From assembly GCA_916610825.1 (NCBI GenBank), contig OU744451.1:13999905-14063904 (forward strand): a stretch of DNA of 64,000 bases. Reading direction: 5' to 3'. Below the pieces are notes generated by a model, which worked only from the letters and a program-made list of their open reading frames with translations, searched no databases and was not told where the DNA came from. This document shows, in pieces, positions 51,501 through 58,090 of this stretch (positions within the stretch are counted from its first letter, which is position 1; the number at the start of each line of letters is the position of its first letter). The DNA is from Haliclystus octoradiatus (taxonomy: Eukaryota; Cnidaria; Staurozoa; Stauromedusae; Haliclystidae). The position numbers and the translations under genes were made by a program.

Positions 51501-53736
51501 ATCAGGTGATTCTTCACCTTCCACCTAATTTGACTTCTAAAGAACGGGTTTCAGGTAATCACGTGCACACCCTCGAAAAAGCACATGTTCAACTAAAAAT
51601 GATGAAGATGAAGGTTTGCAATTAACTTACAGTTCCTATGTTATTAAGATACTGTACCCTTAAATCTAGCTAGCTTTATTGATCTATTTTAATAGTTAAA
51701 TTTGATGAAATAGATTTTCATTACCAACAGAAAGTGAACTGTATTACTCAGTGACAATATGTAGCTCGAATGCTTGCATATTCCAAAAACTGTAGAAACA
51801 TTTTTATCAGTGCTTGAGAAAAGGAAATATTTGATCTTGTTGAGTTGAATACAAATTTATATCTTTAAAAGTATAAAAGTACTTACATCCAACCCATATC
51901 CTCTATTCCTTTGAGAACCTCGGGCAGAAGACCAAACTCTAAAAGCAACAGAAATGTATGGTAAATAGGTTGTATAGTCTACGGCAATGGATAATTACAT
52001 GTCTGGTATTTCAATGGCAAATAACGAATCGTTTGTTGTTGGTAATCATTAGATAGAGCTTTATTTCAACCAATGAAGCATTAGGCCTACATAGTGCAAT
52101 TACTAACATTGTTGATGTCACTTCTTAAGCAGTATTGATTTGTAATGCATACCTTATATTGATTAAATAAACTGTCTAACTGATGCTCGTATTATACGCG
52201 AGAAACTATGTTAGTAACTGAGAAATATGTACTCTTTGAGTTGAGTCAATCACCATTATAATATTATTTATTATAAGTAAATATCCAAATATAATTTAAC
52301 ATAAAAAATTAAAAGCTAAACATTGCTCATGGAGATCCGTATGAAGCACATTAAAGACTCAAAAACTAAGCAATTCGTAAGTTTAATTACAGTACTGTAG
52401 CCTACTATTCGAATTGTTGTGATTGGAAGTATATTTATCGGTCAACATGAAACAACGAAATTGCAATGGTATCAGAAGAGGGTGTGACTATCAGACAGTT
52501 TATTTCCTTAATGAAAAATATACATTATAAATCCCCTATTTCAATTTTTACTTAACTATTTTATGTACTACAAGATGAACCTAATTTCATTAAATATGTT
52601 ATTTGACATTACAGATTACAGTGATTATAAACGTGCAAGACAATAATACAAGGAGAAACTCAGAGAAGACAACAGAATTCTCGACCGAGTGGCGTGACAT
52701 CGGCCGTGAGAAACAGATTTCAAAGGAGGCTGAATTACGTAAAATTTCTAAAAAATAAACAATGGGTCACGCAAGCAAGCACGCAGGCACGCATGTTGAT
52801 GACATCAAGAGTTTTGCTTACTGGCCTGCATGTTTGACACCAACTATTGACTGTAAAATGCTTTCTGGGGTTGGAAGAGCTTCCTGACGGGTGGGAAAAG
52901 ATCATTGCTGTTTCTTTCGTTCTTTGCGTTTGTTTAATTCAATGTTAACTTTATTCTTGACAATCCTGCTTAAAGCCTCTCTGGAAGACCACAATTCTAT
53001 GGGGTGGTGGGGCTGACAAGATTAGGGAACACTGACATCACCAGCTAGCATTCCAGAGAGCGTGTGCTCTGCATCAATAAATACATAAATACATGTCACT
53101 TCAATCAAGCTATTAGGTCAACCCAGTCTGTGAACAGTTATTTTACTAAATTCTTATCAGGTCACGCCATAACTTCGTGGGCATAATATATTGGAGTGTG
53201 ACATTCTTATCATGAAGTTATTTAGGCTACTGATTTTTCCGACGCAAGCACAAATTTAATTGAAAAAATGGCGTTCAAACCAAGTTTTTCTTCAAATAAA
53301 GTTTTTTCATCGTGTTTAATAGAGAGATATGTTATGCCATGCCACTATGGATATGAGAGTAGGCCTATCCTAATGGAAGGACCCGCAAGGGTCCTTCCAG
53401 ACCATTATATTAGTGCTACTGGAGATAGTTGCTACAGTTGTTAAGTCTATCTGAATTTGGTTTTGGACACCCAGACCCTCTCGATGACAATGAACACAAC
53501 AAGGCCTATAAATTGCTGATCAAATTATAAATCAATCACCAATTCACCATCACCATCACATCAGACATAGACAATGTTAATTGCTTCTTTAAATTCATTG
53601 GCTCATTCATTGGTTACTATAAGAGGATATTGTAGTTTGCATAGGAGTTACGTATTCAAAGGAAAGTGATGATAAAAAGATTGATATATCATACAAAATT
53701 ACAAGTAATAATCTTACCAGAGAAATGGCCCGCCAT
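19815..53736 (-). CDS. DDX1: ATP-dependent RNA helicase DDX1, 32 coding exons, 733 aa
   Basis: DEAD-box RNA helicases of the DDX1 family carry a SPRY domain inserted between motifs I and Ia. They act in the tRNA-ligase complex, RNA 3'-end processing, RNA:DNA-hybrid clearance and RNA granules. All 32 exons could be joined with GT-AG junctions and no frame break, giving 2202 nt; the human protein is 740 aa. Seen in order: Q-motif region (TDIQAEAIP, 27-35), Walker A (AAETGSGKT, 46-54), SPRY (about 87-251), PSRELATQ (291-298), ATPGK (342-346), DEVD (367-370), SAT (404-406), [13 protein letters not shown] (567-575) and [10 protein letters not shown] (596-605), then a C-terminal tail. The gene spans 34 kb because its introns are packed with transposons. 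It is divergent from the methyltransferase gene. It appears intact. Confidence 0.97.
24685..24772. mobile_element. 88-bp foldback MITE (AGCCTGCGCGCAGACC)
   Basis: Arms of about 27 bp: AGCCTGCGCGCAGACCCAAA and its near-perfect inverse at 24745-24772. It lies in DDX1 intron 22 with TA-rich flanks. Confidence 0.75.
24785..25000 (-). mobile_element. SINE with tRNA-like promoter
   Basis: The minus strand has an A-box-like TGTAGTGATTAGGG, a B box TGTTCAATCC about 45 nt later, and then GTTGGCATCAGGAAGAGCAT. This block follows the tRNA-like head in several marine-animal SINEs. It lies in DDX1 intron 22. The exact ends are uncertain. Confidence 0.6.
25490..25650. mobile_element. GACGAAACGT foldback MITE, copy 1
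   Basis: Inverted arms share ACGTTTCGTCA, ATATGACATTT and AAATAAAATT with their complements; TTTCTATCC lies at the centre. The 3' part recurs at 37538-37652. It lies in DDX1 intron 22. Confidence 0.6.
25943..38099 (-). CDS. DDX1: DDX1 exons 13-22: rest of helicase domain 1
   Basis: Exons: 38099-38042, 37291-37233, 35588-35565, 34432-34380, 34269-34209, 30475-30404, 29531-29505, 27727-27638, 26701-26651 and 26017-25943. Exon 15 is 24 nt and encodes exactly PSRELATQ (motif Ia). Exon 18 has TPGK where most DEAD-box proteins have TPGR. Exon 19 is 27 nt and ends in DEV; the next exon begins with D, so motif II is DEVD with its last residue across a splice junction. Exon 21 carries motif III (CSATLHNFD). 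Intron 17 (3.7 kb) contains the giant hairpin. Confidence 0.95.
26075..26205. repeat. GTTCATGAAC-family repeat, degraded copy
   Basis: AATGAACGTTCATTAAATG, TGTTCAAGAAGTT and a terminal CAGGGACATCCCC mark a diverged copy in DDX1 intron 21. Confidence 0.35.
26436..26590 (-). repeat. Dispersed repeat, copy B (DDX1 intron 21)
   Basis: This is the reverse complement of the block at 16865-16990, sharing GTATCGTGAATTGTCTTATT and TGTAGCAAATATGTTAGG. A plus-strand open frame at 26384-26611 is only this repeat. Confidence 0.65.
28340..28470. repeat. Partial copy of the GGTGCTTGGGGG foldback element
   Basis: TTGGTGCTTAGTTGGTGGGA (28355-28374) and CCAAGCACCGTCACACTGAT (28434-28453) are facing ends related to the element at 47681-47970. 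It lies in DDX1 intron 19. Confidence 0.4.
29666..29962. repeat. GTTCATGAAC-family repeat
   Basis: It starts CTGTGAAAACGATTCATGAA and includes TTTTCATGAACTGTTCATGA. A second cluster, GCATGAACAGTTCATGAACT, lies at about 29944. In DDX1 intron 18. Confidence 0.55.
30729..33190. repeat. Giant imperfect palindrome in DDX1 intron 17
   Basis: The left arm (about 30729-31640) and right arm (about 32285-33190) are reverse complements over roughly 900 bp, with an identity I judge by eye at 85-90%. Matching landmarks include CCTCACACAAATTG / CAATTTGTGTGAGG at the outer ends, the GGCAAAATGCCTTAAT block, and CTATAACAGCC / GGCTGTTATAACAG near the centre. The 640 bp spacer contains a GTTCATGAAC repeat. No coding frame spans it. 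It could be two head-to-head transposon copies or one foldback element. In the DDX1 pre-mRNA it would form a very long double-stranded RNA. Confidence 0.85.
31700..32075. repeat. GTTCATGAAC-family repeat in palindrome centre
   Basis: Dense GTTCATGAAC words from AGTCCATGAACAGTTCATGA (about 31717) to a terminal TTTTTCGCAGGGAT at about 32062-32075. It occupies the loop of the giant palindrome. Confidence 0.7.
33287..33425. repeat. GTTCATGAAC-family repeat
   Basis: Runs from CCTGAAAGG through GTTCATGAACTGTCAACC to CTTTTTTCGCAGGGA. In DDX1 intron 17. Confidence 0.65.
35160..35391. repeat. GTTCATGAAC-family MITE with CCCCTG ends
   Basis: It begins CCCCTGTAAAAA and ends TTTTGCAGGGG, so the ends are inverted. 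The inside is a string of GTTCATGAACTG-type palindromic words. It is the clearest complete copy of the family. In DDX1 intron 15. Confidence 0.7.
35840..36370 (-). pseudogene. Penelope-like element, GIY-YIG endonuclease remnant
   Basis: The minus strand encodes [20 protein letters not shown], the YIG half of a GIY-YIG nuclease with its Arg and His. After a one-base frame change follow [14 protein letters not shown], a stop, and then [28 protein letters not shown]. These are the C-terminal landmarks of Penelope-like retroelements. The reverse transcriptase was not found. About 150 nt of probable 3' UTR follows (to 35840). It is decayed: at least one frameshift and one stop. It lies in DDX1 intron 14. 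Confidence 0.7.
36614..37090. mobile_element. hAT-type non-autonomous transposon, 477 bp
   Basis: The ends are inverted, CAGAGACCTCAACC and GGTTGAGGTCTCTG. Flanking 8-mers CGGGAAAT (36606-36613) and CAGGAAAT (37091-37098) match at 7 of 8 positions, as expected for an old 8-bp hAT target duplication. The inside has a G9 run and a GC-rich block (CATGAAGCCCCAGACCCCCT). There is no transposase. It lies in DDX1 intron 14. Confidence 0.8.
37538..37652. mobile_element. GACGAAACGT MITE, copy 2 (partial)
   Basis: AATTTTATTCGCTTGAAA, AATGACGAAACGTCGCAA and TCGCTTGTCTTCTTATCAAA match the second half of the element at 25490-25650. It lies in DDX1 intron 13. Confidence 0.6.
38843..43422 (-). CDS. DDX1: DDX1 exons 6-12: SPRY domain
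   Basis: Exons: 43422-43378, 42782-42699, 42296-42213, 39798-39722, 39638-39566, 39064-38988 and 38896-38843. They encode the SPRY insertion specific to DDX1, a protein or RNA interaction module. Recognisable stretches are [44 protein letters not shown] and [10 protein letters not shown]. Each lines up with known DDX1 SPRY sequence and there are no gaps in phase. Intron 8 (2.4 kb) contains a 380 bp foldback element. Confidence 0.95.
39162..39445. repeat. Possible GGGGAGAC-type MITE
   Basis: It starts GGGGAGACTTGGACCAGTTT and ends near GCCCAGTTTTCCCTC, weakly inverted. It is reminiscent of the element at 1161-1914. It lies in DDX1 intron 10 and its boundaries are uncertain. Confidence 0.3.
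40055..40435. mobile_element. 381-bp MITE with ~80-bp terminal inverted repeats
   Basis: The ends AGCCTGCGGTACAGAC and GTCTGTACCGCAGACT are inverted. The arms extend through AATTCATTCACAAAAGAATA and the GGGTCTGTGTGA block on both sides, to about 40135 and from about 40360. It has no coding frame and lies in DDX1 intron 8. Confidence 0.8.
40436..42212. other. DDX1 intron 8, remainder
   Basis: AT-rich, no repeat family recognised. A plus-strand open frame of 95 codons at 40571-40858 was examined; it has no motif, no splice context and no homologue that I recognise. Confidence 0.4.
43875..44102. repeat. GTTCATGAAC-family MITE with TCCTG ends
   Basis: It begins TCCTGCAAAAAAAAGTTCAT and ends TTTTTTCACAGGA, inverted. 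More than ten GTTCATGAAC-like words lie inside. It lies in DDX1 intron 5, with a smaller cluster at 43670-43730. Confidence 0.7.
44996..53736 (-). CDS. DDX1: DDX1 exons 1-5: N-terminus, Q region and motif I
   Basis: Exons: 53736-53718, 51938-51887, 46716-46653, 45448-45419 and 45089-44996. The ATG at 53736 opens a 19-nt first coding exon and the reading [14 protein letters not shown] follows at once, matching the start of known DDX1 proteins, so the start is secure. Exon 3 carries [20 protein letters not shown]. Exon 4 is only 30 nt and encodes the whole Walker A loop ([10 protein letters not shown]). Exon 5 adds [13 protein letters not shown] and a linker. Intron 2 (5.2 kb) holds a long inverted-repeat element and intron 3 a hAT element. 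Confidence 0.95.
45538..46418. mobile_element. Complete hAT-type MITE with exact 8-bp target duplication
   Basis: The 881 bp element begins CAGTGTTGTAAATACTCG and ends TCACATCACTG. The flanking 8-mer ACAATATC is identical on both sides (45530-45537 and 46419-46426), a perfect hAT signature that suggests a recent insertion. Both ends are arrays of AGTAAC/GTTACT words, including AAGTAACGCGTTACT. No transposase frame is present. It lies in DDX1 intron 3. It resembles the AGTAAC-rich stretch at 1-2305. Confidence 0.9.
46841..47186. repeat. GTTCATGAAC-family MITE, long copy
   Basis: It starts CCCCTGTGAAATCAG and ends TTTTTTCAATGGGG. The inside is about 340 bp of GTTCATGAAC and related TTTGTGAA words. 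It lies in DDX1 intron 2. Confidence 0.7.
47681..47970. mobile_element. GGTGCTTGGGGG foldback element
   Basis: The left end, GTGACTGGTGCTTGGGGGTG (47685-47704), continues to CGCTAGCGGGTCC. The right end, about 47921-47970, is its inverse (GGACCTGCTAGC to CACCAGTCAC). A GTTCATGAAC-type stretch (47805-47930) lies inside. It sits within the left arm of the larger element. Confidence 0.6.
48800..50188 (+). mobile_element. Non-LTR retrotransposon, 5'-truncated, TGA-repeat tail
   Basis: The 3' end is AATAAATGATGATGATGATG (50167-50188), as in the copies at 14541, 55284 and 55520. It keeps the reverse-transcriptase palm and thumb but lacks an endonuclease and most of the fingers. It is inserted into the long-inverted-repeat element. 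The family looks CR1/L2/Jockey-like. Confidence 0.8.
48823..50021 (+). pseudogene. Non-LTR reverse transcriptase with poly-G frameshift
   Basis: The first frame (48823-49632) has the conserved reverse-transcriptase blocks [33 protein letters not shown], the catalytic [15 protein letters not shown] and [11 protein letters not shown]. It ends at a run of eleven G at about 49617-49627; the homologous reading resumes in another frame ([10 protein letters not shown]) to 49879 and shifts again to 50021. The catalytic centre is intact, so the copy is fairly young, but it is 5'-truncated and broken. The G run could also be an assembly error. Confidence 0.8.
50189..51117. other. Interior of the long-inverted-repeat element
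   Basis: AT-rich, no open frame with recognisable motifs on either strand. Confidence 0.4.
51939..53717. other. DDX1 intron 1
   Basis: No mobile element recognised. A perfect short hairpin lies near its 5' end (53373-53401: TGGAAGGACCC, a short loop, GGGTCCTTCCA). The intron may contain regulatory sequence, but nothing specific can be named. Confidence 0.4.
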
Positions 53737-54049
53737 CTTGAAGTTCAATAATGTAGCCTCGTATTGAACTAGGAGTATGCATGTAGCCTATATGTAGAGT
53801 CATAGAATATAGAATACGTAGAATCAAGATATAATAGAACCAAGTTGAGCTTCCGTAATACTATATATATCCGGCAAATTCTGGATGAAACAATTCTGAG
53901 AAATCTAACTATTGGAATACATAAACAAACCGCAAGGAGTTAAAAGACAACACTGGTAATATAAGATATATAGTCAAAACTGCAACGGTGAAAATTGTGT
54001 ACAAGCGAAATTTACCTATAGTCACTAATTTTCAATCACAATCAAGAAA
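53737..54049. promoter_or_regulatory. Divergent promoter interval of DDX1 and the methyltransferase
   Basis: Only 313 bp separate the two start codons, which point away from each other, so both promoters and both leaders must lie here unless there are distant non-coding first exons. There is no strong TATA box on the DDX1 side. TATATATCC at about 53862-53871 is AT-rich but ambiguous. Confidence 0.55.
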
Positions 54050-54856
54050 ATGGCAGCTGATTTGTATTTTAAAATGTGCGAAAGGATACAGTTGAAATGC
54101 GGCAAACGATTATTAGAGCTAATCGACTTGAATTTGAACGATAAAGTATTGGATATAGGTTGCGGCACTGGGAATTTGGCACATTTATTTTGCCAAAAAG
54201 TTGGCGATTGTGGTCGTGTTCTTGGTATTGATCCCGATATTGAGCGTGTCTTTGTTGCTAGGAAAAATTATGAAGCAATCAATAATATTTCATTCGAGGT
54301 AAGTAAAGGAGACGATTTCCTTTATGACGAGCAAAATAAATTCGATGTAGCCTACTCCAATATAGTCATGCATTGGATGAGCGAGAAGGAGAAACTAGCA
54401 ACATTCCGGAGAGTAAATGCCGCTTTGAATGATAATGGACTATTTGCTGTGCTAGTTCCATTAGTTCTGCCATCCAGCCTTCAGACCATATTGGATTCAG
54501 CTCCAAACGATGTAAAAAAATTCTTTCGTGAGTCATTATACTTTTGCAGTAGAAAGCGTTTAGAAGAGATTGCTCTGTTGTCTGGTTTCGAAATTCAGCA
54601 TTCAGGGGAGATGGTTCATTACCAAACTGAAAGGCTTGATATGGATACGTATTTGAAATGGATTGATTGCAGTATGCATGGCGTTCATGAATTTTCTTCA
54701 ATGGATATCAAGGCAAGCGATATAAATTTAGAAAGAAATGAAACCGGACTGATAAAACATTGTCCTCGTCTTATTGAATTGGTCTTAAAGAAAGATAGTC
54801 AAGTCGACTATAAATCTAATAAGACAGAGTTAACAAACGAAGAAAATTCTTTGTAA
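54050..54856 (+). CDS. SAM-dependent methyltransferase, juvenile-hormone-acid-methyltransferase-like
   Basis: A single 268-codon exon encodes a class I methyltransferase. Motif I is VLDIGCGTG (33-41), the S-adenosylmethionine-binding loop. The acidic end of strand 2 is GIDPD (59-63), and FDVAYSNIVMHWM (97-109) is the motif IV region with the HW typical of the insect juvenile-hormone-acid and trans-aconitate methyltransferase group. Length and order fit that family (about 270-300 aa). The substrate cannot be read from sequence; outside insects these proteins are of unknown function and juvenile hormone is not expected. No signal peptide or membrane segment, so cytosolic. It lacks introns, unlike its neighbours, so it could be a retrocopy that kept its frame. 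It is divergent from DDX1. Confidence 0.85.
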   Translation: MAADLYFKMCERIQLKCGKRLLELIDLNLNDKVLDIGCGTGNLAHLFCQKVGDCGRVLGIDPDIERVFVARKNYEAINNISFEVSKGDDFLYDEQNKFDVAYSNIVMHWMSEKEKLATFRRVNAALNDNGLFAVLVPLVLPSSLQTILDSAPNDVKKFFRESLYFCSRKRLEEIALLSGFEIQHSGEMVHYQTERLDMDTYLKWIDCSMHGVHEFSSMDIKASDINLERNETGLIKHCPRLIELVLKKDSQVDYKSNKTELTNEENSL

Positions 54857-55105
54857 ATCTTATTTTTGGCAGCTTTGATCTAGTTTTTTTATAAAGCCTA
54901 GCTATATATCTATGTGTATACATTTAAGTCGTATAAAATTTAGACATGCAAATGTATTCCAATCGATGTTGCTATTGTTAAAACTATTTTCAATGTTTTT
55001 CTGATTATAATTCTTTATCAGCTCCAGCATAGCAATAATTTTTATTTATATGATAAACTCGTTGTTTGTTATTGGCTCGTGCGCTTGATGTCCCTGAGTT
55101 GATTT
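54857..55105. other. Methyltransferase 3' region
   Basis: AT-rich presumed 3' UTR. No single convincing poly(A) signal stands out. Confidence 0.4.
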
Positions 55106-55321
55106 GTTCTACCTCTATCTAGCCAACCGAAAGCCCATTAAAATTCTTCCACGAAAAGACACTGAAAACTGTCATATTTCCTGGCGATGTTATTGTTTAT
55201 CATTCATCATTGTGATATGGTTATCACCTATCTTATCACCTGCTATCAGTCCTTTGAAAAAAAGTTTGTATAACTTAAAGGTTCTGAATAAATGATGATG
55301 ATGATGATGATGATGATGATG
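55106..55321 (+). mobile_element. Non-LTR retrotransposon 3' end, TGA-repeat tail
   Basis: About 180 nt of 3' sequence ends in GAATAAATGATGATGATG with about 11 TGA units (55284-55321). It has the same tail as the copy at 50167 and no coding sequence remains. Confidence 0.6.
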
Positions 55322-55519
55322 CTGGCGAATACAAAAAAAACTTCACGGAGTGCTTTCACATTATACATCGCTGGAAGCGAATAATAAAGCAAAAAACACT
55401 CTGGCTTCAAACCATGTGATCTATTTCCAAGAATAGTACTTCCTATCACGTGATGTTTTGTCTTGGTTAAAGATTTTCAACGTTTGGTTTGTCTGCATAT
55501 AACCTCAAATGCGAACTTA

Positions 55520-56565
55520 TTATCATCATCATCATCATCATTTATTCAATACTAAATGATAAACATACATTGATGGTTTTTTCACAGGACTGACATATAA
55601 TAGTAGTATAATTTTAAAAGCAGAATATATATGTTTCTATTTATGTAAAATTATTGGATATACTTTAAACATTATAAGTTTAGTAAATATCCTTTGCATT
55701 GTTGTTTGAAGCTATCCAAGCTGCACGCAACTTTAACGTCATTTGGTAGATAGTTCCATTCACGGGCACCAGTAGCATGGAAAGAACGGTGATGGTATTC
55801 TCCAACAAAAAAGTTTTGATTAGATTTGATTGTTCCTTGAGTAGAGATGGAGCTAAATTATTTTGTATTCTGTACATCCATACGAGACGATGATAAGTAA
55901 TACGTCCTTTTGCTGTTAACCATCCCAATTGAGAGTGTATCAGCTGATGGAGTCCTGTAGTGGCAACCTAGTATCATTCTCAATGTTGTATTTTGTAAGT
56001 GCTGGAGGCGAGTCAAAACTCTCTGGCTACAGGTTCCCCATACAATGCAACAATAATCAAGATAAGGCAGAACAAGTGTGTTAAACAGAATGATTCTACT
56101 ATGCCTTAGTAGAAATTTATAATCATGTTTATTATAGCTAAATATTTTTTATTTCAAAACAGTTTGTTGAATGTGGTTATCAAAATGAAGATGGTTATCA
56201 ATTGATGGGCCTAAGTATTTTATTGATTGCCTCATCTAATATAGTCTGCTTTATGTTAATATTAAGAGGGTTAATAAGGTAAATTTATGCATGATAATTT
56301 TCTTTAGTGGAAATAAGCATACATTTAGTTTTATCGATTTTCCAATTTTGCTTGTTACAGGAATCCAATCAAATAAGATTCAAAATCAAATTGAAGACTT
56401 TGTTGAACATTTTTTATTCATTTGTCAGAAACATACATTAACGTGTCATCTGCATATATATAGATTGATTTTACAATCTGTTTGTCAATTAACAGATTAT
56501 GATTGACTTTATCAAAAGCCTTCCGGAGATCAATACTGACAGCGCCTATCAATTTTTTTTTTCAT
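55520..56565 (-). pseudogene. Decayed non-LTR reverse transcriptase, TGA-repeat tail
   Basis: Reading the minus strand from 56565: GAVSIDLRKAFDKVNHNLL (reverse-transcriptase block 2). Then, after breaks, KIDKTKCMLIS and IKYLGPSIDNHLHF (thumb), then a C-terminal GRITYHRLVWMYRIQNNLAP, ending at AATAAATGATGATGATGATA (55520-55542). The YADD palm is missing or unreadable, and there are several frameshifts and stops. It is the same tail family as 14541, 50167 and 55284. Confidence 0.7.
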
Positions 56566-56849
56566 TTTCGAGAAACAGAATTCACTGAAATTGAGCGTAC
56601 TACTTGTTGTACAATGATGTTTTCTAAAAACATTTTGGAAAAGATTCAGTAAATTAATTTTAGTAAGTTGTCAGATAGATGGCTATGTAAAAGAAGTTCA
56701 ATTAATTTAGATAAAACAGGCTGGACTGAAACAGGGCGGTAATTCCCCCTTCCATCCTTTGATGAACCTTTGTGAATTGTGCTGACTTGGGCTAGCTTTA
56801 GAGCTTCTATTCTGGAAACTGATCGATTTGAAGTGACTTGTTATTTGTT

Positions 56850-57400
56850 AAAAGTAAAAGTTAAGGACGGAGCGTTAAATGGAGCACAAAGGTTCAACAT
56901 TTTAGCATCGATCGCTTTTTAACTTCGATCAAATTTTAGCTTAATGCTATTCGGTGTCGTATCTAAGTCGAATTGAGTTCTGTTTGTCCATATACCTCAG
57001 CGGCTTAGCCTTATTCAATCGTAGTTTGTATTATATATTTTAGCTTGGGTTTCTAAAGTGAGCAATGCACTTTAGGTTTGTAGTTATATAATTTTTGAGT
57101 GTCATCTATGAATTGTCCAATCATACCATTAGATATTACAGTTGGAAGGTCATTTACATAAATAAGAAATAATAGGGGGACTATGATTGAGCCTTGTGGT
57201 ACACAAGTTATTAAAATTTCGTCTGATCTTTTACTACCAACTTTGACAATTTGTTTTCGATCAGTTAGATAAGATTTACTTCACAAAGTGCACTCTCTTT
57301 TAGTCCAAAAAATTTGAGTTTTTGGTAGCAGTATACTAAGTTGCAGGCTGTCACATGCTTTGGATAGGTCCACGAGTATTATGAATGAATGAATGATTTG
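56850..57400 (-). pseudogene. Second decayed non-LTR reverse transcriptase
   Basis: The minus strand shows SYLTDRKQIVKVGSKRSD, then CVPQGSIIVPLLFLIYVNDL, then FIDDTQ (in place of YADDT). It lies in the same direction as, but out of order with, the fragment at 55520-56565, so it is a separate copy. Stops and frame changes are frequent. Confidence 0.65.
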
Positions 57401-57409
57401 TTTGTTTCT

Positions 57410-58090
57410 GCATAATATTATGAGGGTGAAATGATTGAGAGCGATAAAATAACATCCACTCTTGTAGAGATTTCAAAACGGAATCAAATGTAATTAATAA
57501 AATAAAGGGCAATAAACAGGTGAATGGGGAAGTCGATATTAGTCTAATTATGGTAATACGCATAAGCATAACATACCCCCACTGTTAAAAAAGCACCGCC
57601 CCGGTGTTTAACATCTACATTAATTTTATATGAAGGTAATATAGCTGATGATTGCAAAATAAAAATAATAAAAATAATGTAGAATAAATGTAAAAGAGGA
57701 TGGTTAGATATTTATTAAAATTGTAAATTATAGATAACTAGAAAAAAAGAAAAAAATTTTTTCTAGCTCCTGCGGAGGGCCTTGTGGGCCTTCGGCCAAA
57801 TGTTGTTACTGTTGCGAATCTGTATTGAATTTTCTTTATAATGAGGTGGATTCGCTCTATACATAGTATGGATTTCAGAAACAAAAACCTTTTGGTAACA
57901 TGAACGGTATATAATAAAGATTGACTCTTACAATTTAAGCGTTATAAGATTTCAAAAGCGTTATTCGATATTTCAGTTAGTTCATATCATGCTGAAAAAT
58001 ACTTTGCTAAAGTTAAAATGACTACAATGTTACAATGATTACTGACTGCTATGGACAATGCTCCATTGAGAGCGCGCATTTTGACATTGA
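57410..58090. other. Spacer, possible remains of a 5' LTR
   Basis: A GC hairpin (CACCGCCCCGGTG, near 57596) and another GC-rich patch (57765-57800) stand out from AT-rich DNA. The stretch sits where a 5' LTR of the BEL/Pao element would be, but no LTR pair could be shown. Confidence 0.3.

Larger units (their letters stand above)
47358..51600. mobile_element. ~4.2 kb element with long terminal inverted repeats
   Basis: The left arm (about 47358-47560 plus 48041-48255) is the reverse complement of the right arm (51118-51600). Landmarks include GGGTGTGCACGTGAT near the outer ends, GTGGGAATAAACCCC, CAATGGCGTAATTTTTTTTT and GACTTTGTCGTCATAAAGCT in the right arm. The left arm is interrupted by a foldback element (about 47610-48035). 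The centre holds a non-LTR retrotransposon (48800-50188) but no recognisable transposase. The class is unknown; long inverted arms occur in foldback, MULE-type and some other DNA transposons. All of it lies in DDX1 intron 2. Confidence 0.75.

Noticed and set aside
54366-54701. 111-codon open frame opposite the methyltransferase
   Set aside because: It lies wholly inside the methyltransferase exon on the other strand and has no features of its own.
55284-55321. TGA/ATG repeats as a CRISPR-like or regulatory array
   Set aside because: Pure trinucleotide repeat directly after AATAAA at a LINE end; no spacers.
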